Below, piece after piece: positions 44,831-53,057 of a stretch of DNA of 64,000 nt; the stretch's first letter is position 1, and every line of letters begins with the position of its first letter. The translations under genes and the position numbers were made by a program. The notes beneath the pieces were generated by a model. The model worked only from the letters and a program-made list of their open reading frames with translations. It ran no database searches and had not been told where the DNA came from. The DNA is from Paenibacillus taiwanensis DSM 18679 (GTDB lineage: Bacteria; Bacillota; Bacilli; Paenibacillales; Paenibacillaceae). The stretch is from the NCBI RefSeq assembly GCF_000425125.1, contig NZ_KE384309.1, forward strand, positions 22,851 to 86,850, written 5' to 3'.

Positions 44831-45178
44831 AAATTCGATGATGAACATGGAGATGTTTATCATCCTTATAATCTATAGTCAGACAAATCGTTGATGAGGA
44901 CAAGTAAGCTTCAGCAAACGCTTCAGAGAGCCGATGGTTGGTGGGAATCGGTGCGGCTGCTATTGCCGAATGGACCTCAGAGTACCAGAAGGAAATTCTT
45001 GACTTTATCATTTGAATGGTCGAGAACGTATGTCAGGTCGTTGCTCCGCGTTAAGGAGAAGAGGTCTAAGCTGATGTTTGCCGTGTAGGTATTGTACACG
45101 AATTAATGTCTGTATTAGATAAATTAGGGTGGTACCACGGTCTTTCGTCCCTTACGGGGAGACGATAGGCTTTTTTTG
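44831..45178 (+). promoter_or_regulatory. T-box riboswitch of trpS (Trp specifier)
   Basis: Leader with all main T-box parts: AGGACAAGTA near 44897, AGAGAGCCGATGG in the stem I distal region (about 44926), specifier codon TGG at 44971-44973 in GAATGGACC, the T-box sequence AGGGTGGTACCACGG (45126-45140), and a terminator stem CGTCCC...GGGGAGACG with seven T (45171-45177). Uncharged tRNA-Trp pairs with TGG and the T-box to prevent termination, so trpS rises when tryptophan is short. The cognate tRNA-Trp is at 648-721. Confidence 0.93.
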
Positions 45179-45224
45179 TTGTTCTGCTGTACAATAAATC
45201 AATTATTTGAAGGAGTGAATCCAC

Positions 45225-46214
45225 ATGAAACGCGTACTATCAGGTATTCAGCCAAGTGGCCAGCTCACGATTGGCAATTATATCGGAGCTATGCAGAACT
45301 TTGTTAAGTTGCAGCATGAGCATCAATGTTTCTTTATGGTTGTGGATCTACATGCTATTACGGTGCCGCAAGATCCAGCAGCGCTGCGCGAGCAATCGGA
45401 GTCGGTGGCAGCATTGTATATCGCGGCAGGCATCGATCCCAATAAGGCCGCTATTTTCTTGCAATCACACGTGCCGCAGCATGCTGAACTGGGATGGCTG
45501 CTGACGACCCTCACTTACATGGGGGAATTGGAACGAATGACCCAATTTAAGGATAAATCAGAAGGCAAAGATTCCGTTGGAGCAGGTCTGTTTGTTTATC
45601 CTTCTTTAATGGCAGCAGATATTTTGTTATATAACGCTGATCTTGTTCCAGTTGGTGATGACCAAAAACAGCATTTGGAGCTTACTCGTGATCTCGCGGG
45701 TCGCTTCAACAGCCGTTATGGTAATTATTTTACAGTGCCGCAGCCGTTTATTCCGGAAGTAGGCGCACGGATTATGTCTTTGGATGATGCATCGAAGAAG
45801 ATGAGTAAATCAAATGCGAATGCAGGCAGCAACATTTTCCTGCTGGATGACCCAGCTGTTATTCGCAAAAAAATAAGCCGTGCTAAAACGGATTCGGAAG
45901 CAATTGTGAAATATGATCCTATCCATAAACCTGAAATTAGCAATCTGATGAGTATTTATTCACATACGGCTAACGTTTCAATAGCGGATATTGAGGCAAA
46001 GTATGAAGGCCAGATGTACGGTCCTTTTAAGAAAGATCTTGCAGAACAAGTGGCAGCCTTTATTGAGCCATTACAGACACGCTACCACGAGGTGCGACGC
46101 TCTGGTGAAGTCTACGATGTGCTGCAAAAAGGTGCCCAACAAGCACAAGAAGTAGCAGAGCTTACGCTGAATGAAGTCAAGCGCCATATGGGCTTTGTTC
46201 TTCCACGTCGATAA
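45225..46214 (+). CDS. trpS: Tryptophanyl-tRNA synthetase
   Basis: 329 residues, class I synthetase. The HIGH-equivalent TIGNYIG follows GIQPSGQL near residue 8-21, and KMSKS is at 192-196. Charges tRNA-Trp in the cytoplasm. GAAGGAG precedes the ATG. Controlled by the T-box upstream. Confidence 0.97.
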   Translation: MKRVLSGIQPSGQLTIGNYIGAMQNFVKLQHEHQCFFMVVDLHAITVPQDPAALREQSESVAALYIAAGIDPNKAAIFLQSHVPQHAELGWLLTTLTYMGELERMTQFKDKSEGKDSVGAGLFVYPSLMAADILLYNADLVPVGDDQKQHLELTRDLAGRFNSRYGNYFTVPQPFIPEVGARIMSLDDASKKMSKSNANAGSNIFLLDDPAVIRKKISRAKTDSEAIVKYDPIHKPEISNLMSIYSHTANVSIADIEAKYEGQMYGPFKKDLAEQVAAFIEPLQTRYHEVRRSGEVYDVLQKGAQQAQEVAELTLNEVKRHMGFVLPRR

Positions 46215-46231
46215 CAGCATGAATGAGGAAT

Positions 46232-46278
46232 CGAGCCCTGGAACCCACATGGATGTGGAGCCAGGGCTCGTTCTCTGT
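46232..46278. terminator. Terminator between trpS and a small membrane protein gene
   Basis: CGAGCCCTGG and CCAGGGCTCG with an inner CCACAT/ATGTGG stem; serves convergent genes. Confidence 0.75.
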
Positions 46279-46469
46279 TAAGCGCTCGTAGAAGCAGCTT
46301 GTTCTTTTCTGCGAAGTCTGGCTTTAACAATGAAGCCAGCCCCCATATTAAATATCGACAGCAAACCAAAAAGAATAGCCAGCCAAGCGTTATAGCTTAT
46401 GGCGATAGCAGTGGCCATCAACAGTGCGATGGAAGAGCAAGCAAACCATAATGATAATCCTTTGCTCAT
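46278..46469 (-). CDS. Small two-span membrane protein
   Basis: 63 residues: two hydrophobic segments (about 6-24 and 27-48), then a basic tail (KARLRRKEQ). ATG 46469 follows AAAAGGAGAG; the frame extends upstream without a ribosome site. No family is recognised. Divergent from SASP copy 2. Confidence 0.75.
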   Translation of the reverse strand: MSKGLSLWFACSSIALLMATAIAISYNAWLAILFGLLSIFNMGAGFIVKARLRRKEQAASTSA

Positions 46470-46538
46470 GTTAATCTCTCCTTTTTTAAGTAGCCCACAA
46501 GAAGCCCGCATGATGAAATCAACAATTGTGAAGTCTGC

Positions 46539-46567
46539 GTATAACATCTGTAGAAGCGGTTACAATA
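46539..46567 (+). promoter_or_regulatory. Candidate sigma-G promoter of SASP copy 2
   Basis: GTATA (46539-46543), 17-bp spacer, TACAATA (46561-46567; five of seven match CATAATA). The 53-bp distance to the start fits. Confidence 0.55.
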
Positions 46568-46619
46568 AGCTTGCAAGCTTGCAAAATAGAAACGCCATAG
46601 TGAAGGGAGATTTCTTATT

Positions 46620-46844
46620 ATGTCAGCACAATCTTCGAGTCGTACTAACAACTTGGTCGTTCCTCAAGCAACTGCAGCACTGCAACAAATGAAACTGGAA
46701 ATCGCAAATGAATTGGGGATTCCAGTTGCACAAGACGGTTACTACGGCAATTATACGTCCCGCGACATGGGATCCATTGGTGGATACATGACGAAACGTC
46801 TGGTCCAAATCGCTGAGCAATCGCTGAGTGGCGGCAGCCGTTAA
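46620..46844 (+). CDS. Alpha/beta-type small acid-soluble spore protein (copy 2)
   Basis: 74 residues, differing from copy 1 at only about a dozen positions, mostly at the termini. It keeps the protease site region KLEIANELGI and the DNA-binding segment GSIGGYMTKRLVQIAEQ. AAGGGAGA precedes the ATG. Copies lie about 3 kb apart on opposite strands. Terminator follows. Confidence 0.95.
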   Translation: MSAQSSSRTNNLVVPQATAALQQMKLEIANELGIPVAQDGYYGNYTSRDMGSIGGYMTKRLVQIAEQSLSGGSR

Positions 46845-46885
46845 TATCGGCTAGACCGTAGATGGATGCTCAGCACGAGCACACA

Positions 46886-46917
46886 GAGGCTGCCCCGGCG
46901 CGCGGGGCGGCCTTTTG
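46886..46917 (+). terminator. Terminator of SASP copy 2
   Basis: GGCTGCCCC-GGCGCGC-GGGGCGGCC then TTTTG. Confidence 0.85.
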
Positions 46918-46980
46918 TTATCTCTGATGGCTTTATTTGTCCCGCACTACGGCTATTGTTGCAGGGGACGTATTTACGCA

Positions 46981-47014
46981 AACGAAGCCCTTTCCAACAA
47001 GAAAGGGCTTCGTT
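46981..47014. terminator. Second hairpin between SASP copy 2 and yfhP
   Basis: AACGAAGCCCTTTC and GAAAGGGCTTCGTT, a perfect 14-bp stem with a six-base loop. The T-tract is poor; it may serve the minus-strand gene or be a back-up. Confidence 0.65.
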
Positions 47015-47140
47015 CGTCTATGGTGACGGGATTGAATCCATCGACCGATTGTAAGCGCATTTCCTTACTTCTAAATGTAGCACTTCTGTCCTGCGTCGGA
47101 AAGGTCCAATTGTTATCAGATGATTGGATTTCGGTTGATC

Positions 47141-48121
47141 TTATGACTGGACTCCGTATTGATGTTTCATTTGTTTCTCGCTTATCCAGCCAATATAAGT
47201 ATCGAGTGGTTCAAAGTTGCTATTCATTTTGACAAGAGCTACAAAAGGATATTGTTTGCGATGACGGTAACGCACATCTACCCACCTTACGATGTATCCG
47301 TATCCTGTAGGCTGTACCGTTGCACAGCCATAACGGGTAAAGTACAAAAACGTTTTAACGGCGGATTGCATTTTTGATGCTTCGATGGCAGGATGAGAGT
47401 CACATCTGGCCGTTTCTTTCCACATTAATCTGCTGCGGCGGAGCTGACCGACTCGGAAGGCGCCATCTGTCTGTTTTTTTACAACGTTCCAAATGGACCA
47501 GGACACGGTAGGAATAATGGTGTATCGCTCACCGTTGTTGTATTCAGGATCAAGCTGCGGCATACGGCGCAGTATTCGCCGATGCTCTAATGTACGCCAT
47601 ACGAAATAACCGATTAATAGGACGTACAGTATAGGAAAAATGAGGATCGGCGACAACAAGTTAAAGCCCCACAAGGTTACAGCTACAAGGTGAGTAGTAA
47701 ATATAAAAGGATCAAATAACGAAATAATGTTCCACGAGATCCATTCTTCGGAAAAGGGCCGGACTGCCTGTGTACCGTATGTATTAAACAAATCGGTAAA
47801 TACGTGCAGTACAACGGCCAGTCCCGTCCACGCAAAGGTATGCTGCCAATTTGAAGCAGGCATGCTCCAACTGAGCAGTGCAGTAATAACAACGGTCCAC
47901 ACAAGCAGCATAGGGATGGAGTGAGAGAAGCCGCGATGATTTCGCACATAGGCTTCATTGCTTTTTAATTTTAGTAGCGTATCCACATCAGGCGCTTGTG
48001 AGCCAAGCATCACGCCAATAAAAACAGTCGTGGCCGTTACACTGTGTTCTGCAACTAAAGGATCAAGCTGAGACAAGCCGGCCAAGCCCAAACCAATGGC
48101 AATATGGGATACAGTATCCAT
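47141..48121 (-). CDS. YfhP-like membrane-bound metal-dependent hydrolase
   Basis: 326 residues. The N-terminal part has the DUF457/YdjM pattern (MDTVSHIAIG, APDVDTL, NHRGFSHS, HVFTDLFNTYG) with metal-type His/Asp residues among four or five membrane spans; the C-terminal 130 residues are soluble. Length and order match B. subtilis YfhP, a putative membrane hydrolase. ATG 48121 sits nine bases after GGAGG; ATG 48127 would be only three bases away. Confidence 0.88.
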   Translation of the reverse strand: MDTVSHIAIGLGLAGLSQLDPLVAEHSVTATTVFIGVMLGSQAPDVDTLLKLKSNEAYVRNHRGFSHSIPMLLVWTVVITALLSWSMPASNWQHTFAWTGLAVVLHVFTDLFNTYGTQAVRPFSEEWISWNIISLFDPFIFTTHLVAVTLWGFNLLSPILIFPILYVLLIGYFVWRTLEHRRILRRMPQLDPEYNNGERYTIIPTVSWSIWNVVKKQTDGAFRVGQLRRSRLMWKETARCDSHPAIEASKMQSAVKTFLYFTRYGCATVQPTGYGYIVRWVDVRYRHRKQYPFVALVKMNSNFEPLDTYIGWISEKQMKHQYGVQS

Positions 48122-48208
48122 CGACATTCACCTCCTGCTTGTTGTATTGTGGACGTTGACGAAACAAAATATGACTCCGCTCAGGCGGTGAAAGAAGGGA
48201 TGTTAAGG

Positions 48209-48502
48209 ATGCCAAGCATAATTTTTGTAGAATATCGCATCGACCCAAAGAAGCGGAACCTTTATTTGACACATATTAACAAACTGCTTCAATATAGAAA
48301 AGATGTAACTTTATATGAGGGAACGGATCAGCCAAACGTATTTGTTGAACAATGGCATGACACAACACCGCAGCAATATGCTGATATGAAGCGTGTCCGC
48401 TTGCAAGAACAAAGCGAATGGGATGCTGTAACCGCCTGTATTCCGGGTGGAGCCGCAAAACTGCACATTTGGGAATTTGCAACACGAGAGGATACTATGT
48501 GA
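48209..48502 (+). CDS. Hypothetical protein, 97 residues
   Basis: A compact alpha/beta protein (IIFVEYRIDPKKRNLYLTHI, LYEGTDQPNVFVEQWH, KLHIWEF) whose strand-helix-strand order resembles a dimeric ferredoxin-like barrel such as the ABM/NIPSNAP type. GAAGGG lies about nine bases before ATG 48209; the frame is open upstream to 48104 without a ribosome site. Divergent from the yfhP-like gene, upstream of ctaB. The fold assignment is tentative and function unknown. Confidence 0.65.
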   Translation: MPSIIFVEYRIDPKKRNLYLTHINKLLQYRKDVTLYEGTDQPNVFVEQWHDTTPQQYADMKRVRLQEQSEWDAVTACIPGGAAKLHIWEFATREDTM

Positions 48503-48549
48503 AATAAAGTTCGTTGAATTGTCAAATTGATGAACGATTCCAAGGATCA

Positions 48550-48579
48550 TTGTCATAGCTTGCGCATTTTTGCTATGAT
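48550..48579 (+). promoter_or_regulatory. Sigma-A promoter of ctaB-sco
   Basis: TTGTCA (48550-48555), 18-bp spacer, TATGAT (48574-48579). A short ACAGCAG...CTGCTGT inverted repeat follows (48587-48612). Confidence 0.6.
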
Positions 48580-48640
48580 GAAAATTACAGCAGGCGAACT
48601 TTTTTCTGCTGTTGGATTACAACAAGGAGGAACGGGGCAC

Positions 48641-49570
48641 GTGGATAAACCTATGACTTATCGGACCTCTTCCGATTCTGTTTCGCTCAAGCCTGAGCAA
48701 GTGGGAGTCGGGATATGGAAAGAATTCATTCAATTAACGAAGCCAGGTATTATTCGATCAAATTTATTGGCTGCCTTTACGGGGTTCTGGGTTGCCGCAC
48801 GTTGGGACATCCCTTGGATGATGATGTTATGGATGCTGCTCGGGACAACACTTGTCATGGCTTCTTCCTGTGTATTTAACAACTACTTCGATCGAGACTT
48901 CGATATGAAGATGGAACGTACGCGCAATCGGGCACTGCCAACGGGGAGGCTACAGCCACAGGTTGTGTTCATTTATGCGGTCATACTTGGTGTTGCTGGA
49001 CTTACGGTATTATTCTCGTTAGTTAATGTGCTGGCCGGCGTATTAGGTATTGTGGGCATGTTTGTTTATGTCGTCATTTATACGCTCTGGTTAAAAAGAA
49101 CGTCAACGTGGAGCACCTCTGTTGGGGGGATATCAGGAGCAATGCCTCCTGTCATCGGCTACGTGGCAATCACAGGCAAGATCGATGTAATAGCAGTTTT
49201 GTTATTTGCACTCATGTTTCTATGGCAGCCGCCTCACTTCTGGGCACTTGGGATTCGTCGTGTGGAAGAGTATCGTGCAGCGGGTTATCCGTTGCTGCCT
49301 GTCGTAAAGGGAATTAAGCGTACCAAGTGGCAAATGATTCCGTATGTACTGCTGCTGTTACCAGTCCCTTGGCTCTTCTATTATTACGGCTATGCGGGTA
49401 TCATCTACGCAGTAGCAGGCACATTTATTAATGCTTTTTGGTTGTACGTATGTATTGCTGGATTTCGCACGAATAACGATGAGCAGTGGGCCAAGAAGAA
49501 TTTCATCCTGTCAATCAACGTCCTAATGCTTCAATTCTTTATTCTTATCGCGGATACGATGGGCAAATAA
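48641..49570 (+). CDS. ctaB: Protoheme IX farnesyltransferase (heme O synthase)
   Basis: 309 residues from GTG 48641, ten bases after AAGGAGG. UbiA-family prenyltransferase with nine spans; the first Asp-rich motif NNYFDRD is at 80-86 and a second conserved loop (LWLKRTSTWS) follows. Adds a farnesyl group to heme B, giving heme O for terminal oxidases. The Sco gene begins 34 bp downstream, so this is a cytochrome oxidase maturation pair. Confidence 0.95.
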   Translation: MDKPMTYRTSSDSVSLKPEQVGVGIWKEFIQLTKPGIIRSNLLAAFTGFWVAARWDIPWMMMLWMLLGTTLVMASSCVFNNYFDRDFDMKMERTRNRALPTGRLQPQVVFIYAVILGVAGLTVLFSLVNVLAGVLGIVGMFVYVVIYTLWLKRTSTWSTSVGGISGAMPPVIGYVAITGKIDVIAVLLFALMFLWQPPHFWALGIRRVEEYRAAGYPLLPVVKGIKRTKWQMIPYVLLLLPVPWLFYYYGYAGIIYAVAGTFINAFWLYVCIAGFRTNNDEQWAKKNFILSINVLMLQFFILIADTMGK

Positions 49571-49604
49571 AGACACTTATTATGACGTTACTGGAGGATG
49601 GACC

Positions 49605-50216
49605 GTGGCACAATTTGCGAAGCGTTACTCATTGCAGTTATTTCTATGCAGTCTCGTGCTTATATTTGCTGTTGCAGCAGCTTGGATCTATTGGCCTAAA
49701 GGCAGCGACCTGCCTGTCGTAAAGGCTGCACCTGATTTCTCAATGGAAAATGTAGATGGCCAGACGGTATCACTCGCGAGCACGAATGGCAAGGTTCGAC
49801 TGTTTTATTTCTTTTTTTCTAATTGCACAGACGTATGCCCCCCTACAACCTACATGTTAAATGAGGTGCAGGATGTACTAAAAGAGAAGGGTGTATTCGG
49901 AGACAAAGCAAACATCGTCTCCGTCACATTTGATCCGAAGCGGGATACTCGCGAACGCCTGATGACATGGGCTACAGATATGAATAAGGCAGACCTTACA
50001 GGCTGGTACTTCCTACGCGGCGACGAGGCCGAAACGGCACAATTTATGAACAAGTTTGGTTCGGCCGTTGTAAAGGACAACGATGGGAACTTTACACATA
50101 CGAACCTTGTAACGCTTGTGGACCAAGATGGCAACGTACGCAAATATTACAACGCAAATGACCTAGAGGTCACTCCAGAATTAATAGCTGACGATGTTGT
50201 CTCGCTTACTAAATAG
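49605..50216 (+). CDS. SCO1/SenC-type copper chaperone
   Basis: 203 residues, thioredoxin-like. An N-terminal anchor (about 10-29) places the domain outside. Copper-binding Cys74-x3-Cys78 (CTDVCPP) and His165 (FTHTNLV) are present. Sco proteins deliver copper or reduce the CuA site of cytochrome c oxidase. GTG start preceded by GGAGG. Pairs with ctaB. Confidence 0.94.
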   Translation: MAQFAKRYSLQLFLCSLVLIFAVAAAWIYWPKGSDLPVVKAAPDFSMENVDGQTVSLASTNGKVRLFYFFFSNCTDVCPPTTYMLNEVQDVLKEKGVFGDKANIVSVTFDPKRDTRERLMTWATDMNKADLTGWYFLRGDEAETAQFMNKFGSAVVKDNDGNFTHTNLVTLVDQDGNVRKYYNANDLEVTPELIADDVVSLTK

Positions 50217-50223
50217 CATAGAT

Positions 50224-50580
50224 TTACTCTGAAGCAAACGGGGTTGGATCGGGATATATAATATATTCCTCCAACCCCGCTTTTTCTAGCTGCTGGATGA
50301 GGTATTCATCCGGCGTACCCTCTACGCCAGCATATCCTCTACGTGTATATAGATGCTCCGCATCCTGGAATGTATCTCTAAGCACGCCTCTTATTTTTTT
50401 TCCAGATGCATCATTGTCCATAAACAAATAAACGTTCATATCCCCAACTTCTTTACGGAGCGTTTCCGTCTTGTTTGTATTTAAAGTTCCATATGTACAT
50501 AAGATGGTGACGTCATCCCTCAGTAAGCGGCGAAGACGGCTGCGATCATTTTTTCCTTCTACAATGATTACGATATCCAT
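50224..50580 (-). CDS. Toprim-domain protein (RNase M5/YusF-like)
   Basis: 118 residues forming a single toprim domain: IVIIVEGKNDRSRL supplies the Glu and Lys, MDNDASGKKIR the DxD motif. Such stand-alone domains occur in 5S rRNA maturase RnmV and in YusF; the short length is nearer YusF. ATG 50580 follows GAGGTGA; GTG 50589 is possible. The 3' end overlaps a hairpin that can terminate the sco transcript. Confidence 0.82.
   Translation of the reverse strand: MDIVIIVEGKNDRSRLRRLLRDDVTILCTYGTLNTNKTETLRKEVGDMNVYLFMDNDASGKKIRGVLRDTFQDAEHLYTRRGYAGVEGTPDEYLIQQLEKAGLEEYIIYPDPTPFASE
50237..50287 (+). terminator. Terminator of ctaB-sco inside the toprim gene
   Basis: CGGGGTTGG and CCAACCCCG followed by CTTTTTC on the plus strand, located within the last codons of the convergent gene. 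Confidence 0.7.
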
Positions 50581-50774
50581 GAAGTTCACCTCAGCGCTGT
50601 ATAAAGTTAGTTTAAATGAGTGTGTAGTATGACCGACAAGGCCGCTCCATTATTATGCCGGTTCATCGATATATTAAGTCCTCTATGTACGTAGTGTACC
50701 ACATAGAAGCTTTACCTTTACACGTGCCCATAAGGCGATAAGAAGGAGGATGCTGATGTTCGATTAAGCGCTAC

Positions 50775-50805
50775 AAAAACGAACGGCTTGCTCAAGAGCA
50801 AGCCG
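50775..50805 (-). terminator. Terminator of the YjcZ-like gene
   Basis: Minus-strand CGGCTTGCTC, two-base loop, GAGCAAGCCG, then TTCGTTTTTG. Confidence 0.85.
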
Positions 50806-50829
50806 CATGAGGAGAGAGCGAGTTGGCAA

Positions 50830-50961
50830 TTAACACACACCAGCACGGAGGATGATAACTAATAAGATGTAAAGTACAAGAATTGTTCCAGTTGCTGTCC
50901 AGAAAGCACCGCCGAAACCAGGTCCAATAGGTCCACCACATGGATCTACACAATGCGACAT
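50830..50961 (-). CDS. YjcZ-family small sporulation membrane protein
   Basis: 43 residues. A Gly/Pro/Cys-rich start (SHCVDPCGGPIGPGFGG) is followed by one membrane helix ending LLVIILRAGVC, the characteristic layout of YjcZ-type proteins made during sporulation. ATG 50961 follows AGAGGGG. Its own terminator lies 25 bp downstream. Confidence 0.8.
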   Translation of the reverse strand: MSHCVDPCGGPIGPGFGGAFWTATGTILVLYILLVIILRAGVC

Positions 50962-51106
50962 TCGGTTCACCCCTCTTTCTGACTTCAAGTCGTGAGGCAC
51001 AATGTATAGTATGTCGGAGGGTAGATGTCGTGCTGTGCAAATACCCAGAAAGTCCAAAGATAGGTATTCGCCTGTCATTTAAGCGTTGGTGCAATTATGA
51101 AGCTTC

Positions 51107-52348
51107 TTATGAAGCTTTAGATTCAGGCATGGACGGTGTGGAGGTTGTAAAAGGTTGAAAGGGCTGCTTGGCAGGCATAATGGTAACGGCAGCCATCAAG
51201 ACAAGAAATGCGATAAAAAATGGAGATACAACGTTTCGGAACTGACCTGCCAACAGCGGCCCTAAAAAGGAACCAATCGAGAAGGCAATGGACAAGTACG
51301 AGAAGATTCGGCCGTACTTCACGCCGCCGCTTAGTTGGAGTAAATGGGCAGACATCGCAGGCAGAATGACCCCTTTGGTCATGCCAATTAGAAATAACGA
51401 GATAAACAAAGGTACAGGCCAATGAATAGCAATCACAAAAAAGAGCAAGGACAACACAAACGTCCCGATCCAGGTTCTGGCATAGGCTGGATAATGATTC
51501 AGGAACAGCATGCTTAATGTACACAAAGCCCCAAGACTAACGGCAGAAAACAGAATGCCAGAGTGCATAATCGATTGCAGCTGGTTTCCGACAAATGGCA
51601 GTTCGAAAAACAAGATGCCCTGAGAGCATGAGATGGCAAAAGGCATAATGTAGAACGACCAGGGAACACCGACAGTATGTGCAGCCATAGCGGGCTTGGA
51701 GACTGCTTTCTCATCACTGTCTGCATGGATGGGAAAGGATACCTTCTGCCCTGCCGCAGCAGTTGGATTAGAAGTAGACGGCGGCGAGACTGGTGTCGCT
51801 TGAGCGGGAACTCTAACCATAAAGATTGCCAGCAGCCCGATTATAAACAAACCGATGCCGAGTGCCTGAAAAGAGGCGGTAAAGCCAAGCTTTGCCACAA
51901 GATAGGCGCCAGCCGCTGGCGACACAACGGAAGCAAGTGTATGCACGAGCCCATTGCCAGCCATCAATTTGCCCTGCTGAACCTGATTGGTAGCAAAACG
52001 TGCCAGCAAGGCCAGACAGGCAGGGGACAAGAAGGCAAGTACAAATCCACTGATAGAGCGGACAACGAGCAGTTGCCACGGATTCACGACATGTGCTTGC
52101 AGCACGAGCAGAATACCAGCTCCAAGCAGGCTTAGCACAATAAATATACGGCTGCCAAAGCGATCGACACTAAAACCTGCTAATAAATTACCAGGCAAAT
52201 GAGTGAAGGAATACATGCCCATCATAAGTCCAATAAAGGAAGGGGCAGCTCCTAAAGAAACCGCGAAAGGGGTCAGAATTGGATATTGGGCATGTAGATC
52301 AAAAAATGCAATAAACAAAAATAAATAAAGCCAAACGACAGAGCGCAT
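51107..52348 (-). CDS. MFS transporter
   Basis: 413 residues with 12 spans and the loop-2 motif GFSVDRFGSR; a long central loop (about 185-225) rich in Pro/Ser/Ala links the halves. Likely a drug:H+ or metabolite exporter; substrate not evident. GGAGGTGA precedes the ATG. Monocistronic. Confidence 0.9.
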   Translation of the reverse strand: MRSVVWLYLFLFIAFFDLHAQYPILTPFAVSLGAAPSFIGLMMGMYSFTHLPGNLLAGFSVDRFGSRIFIVLSLLGAGILLVLQAHVVNPWQLLVVRSISGFVLAFLSPACLALLARFATNQVQQGKLMAGNGLVHTLASVVSPAAGAYLVAKLGFTASFQALGIGLFIIGLLAIFMVRVPAQATPVSPPSTSNPTAAAGQKVSFPIHADSDEKAVSKPAMAAHTVGVPWSFYIMPFAISCSQGILFFELPFVGNQLQSIMHSGILFSAVSLGALCTLSMLFLNHYPAYARTWIGTFVLSLLFFVIAIHWPVPLFISLFLIGMTKGVILPAMSAHLLQLSGGVKYGRIFSYLSIAFSIGSFLGPLLAGQFRNVVSPFFIAFLVLMAAVTIMPAKQPFQPFTTSTPSMPESKAS

Positions 52349-52511
52349 GTGCCGTCACCTCCACAGTGCTATGGTATACTTGTACGTTGGAAGGGACGAA
52401 CTTATGACCTTAATTACAAAGGATACTGGATTGAGTCTATTTCATGTATGCTTTCATGCATGCGTGTCATATAATCACTGAATGTTTGCGGCTCGATGCT
52501 AGATTTCACTT

Positions 52512-52523
52512 CTATTCGAATAG
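52512..52523. repeat. Short palindrome CTATTCGAATAG
   Basis: A 12-bp perfect dyad in the divergent region between the MFS gene and the 52623 gene. Too short to assign, but placed where an operator could be. Confidence 0.3.
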
Positions 52524-52564
52524 GGTATACCAGCTTATACGTTGCTGATCGAAAAGGTATGACC

Positions 52565-52593
52565 TTACTGAATAATTGGTAATGATGTATAAT
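52565..52593 (+). promoter_or_regulatory. Promoter of the 52623-54277 pair
   Basis: TTACTG (weak -35), 17-bp spacer, TATAAT (52588-52593), 30 bp before the start. Confidence 0.55.
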
Positions 52594-52622
52594 ACGTGTT
52601 GGAAAGGATGGTAGATAGAGAA

Positions 52623-53057
52623 ATGGATATGAATCAGCTTTTTGAGTTTTTGAAGCAGAACTGGCTAATTTTCCTGATTGCACTTATTGTATTGTTTGTC
52701 ATCGTGAGCTTTGTGAAGACGGTGGTCAAATGGGCACTTGTACTTGTCATCGTGGCGGCTGTCGCTGTATATAGCGGCATTACGTGGAACGATATCGACA
52801 ACGTCGTCACGACGGTAAAGGACGAGACCGTGCAGCAATTGAAGGATCAAGCAATGAATGCAATGGTTCAGGAAGCCAAGAAAGCGACTTTTTCGGCTGG
52901 AGCAGATGGTACATATACGATCAAGTCCCCGAATGTAGAATTAAAAGGCTCTACGAACAGCAGCAAAGTAAAGCTTGCCTTTAACGGCGTGTCGTTAGGG
53001 GAATGGGAGATTAACGATACTATGAAGTTGTTTATCGATGAGGCGAAGAAGAAGTGA
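52623..53057 (+). CDS. Hypothetical membrane-anchored protein, 144 residues
   Basis: One long hydrophobic region (about 13-48, one or two spans) after a short charged start, then an amphipathic helix and a C-terminal beta-rich domain (about 80-140). ATG 52623 has a weak GGATGG site; in-frame ATGs lie at 52608 and 52629. Its TGA stop shares an A with the next start (TGATG), so it is translated together with the CvpA-transglutaminase protein and probably works with it in the membrane. No family recognised. Confidence 0.7.
   Translation: MDMNQLFEFLKQNWLIFLIALIVLFVIVSFVKTVVKWALVLVIVAAVAVYSGITWNDIDNVVTTVKDETVQQLKDQAMNAMVQEAKKATFSAGADGTYTIKSPNVELKGSTNSSKVKLAFNGVSLGEWEINDTMKLFIDEAKKK

Noticed and set aside
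50683-50706. CTATGT...ACATAG inverted repeat and a three-codon ORF near 50755
   Set aside because: Too short and isolated to assign a role.
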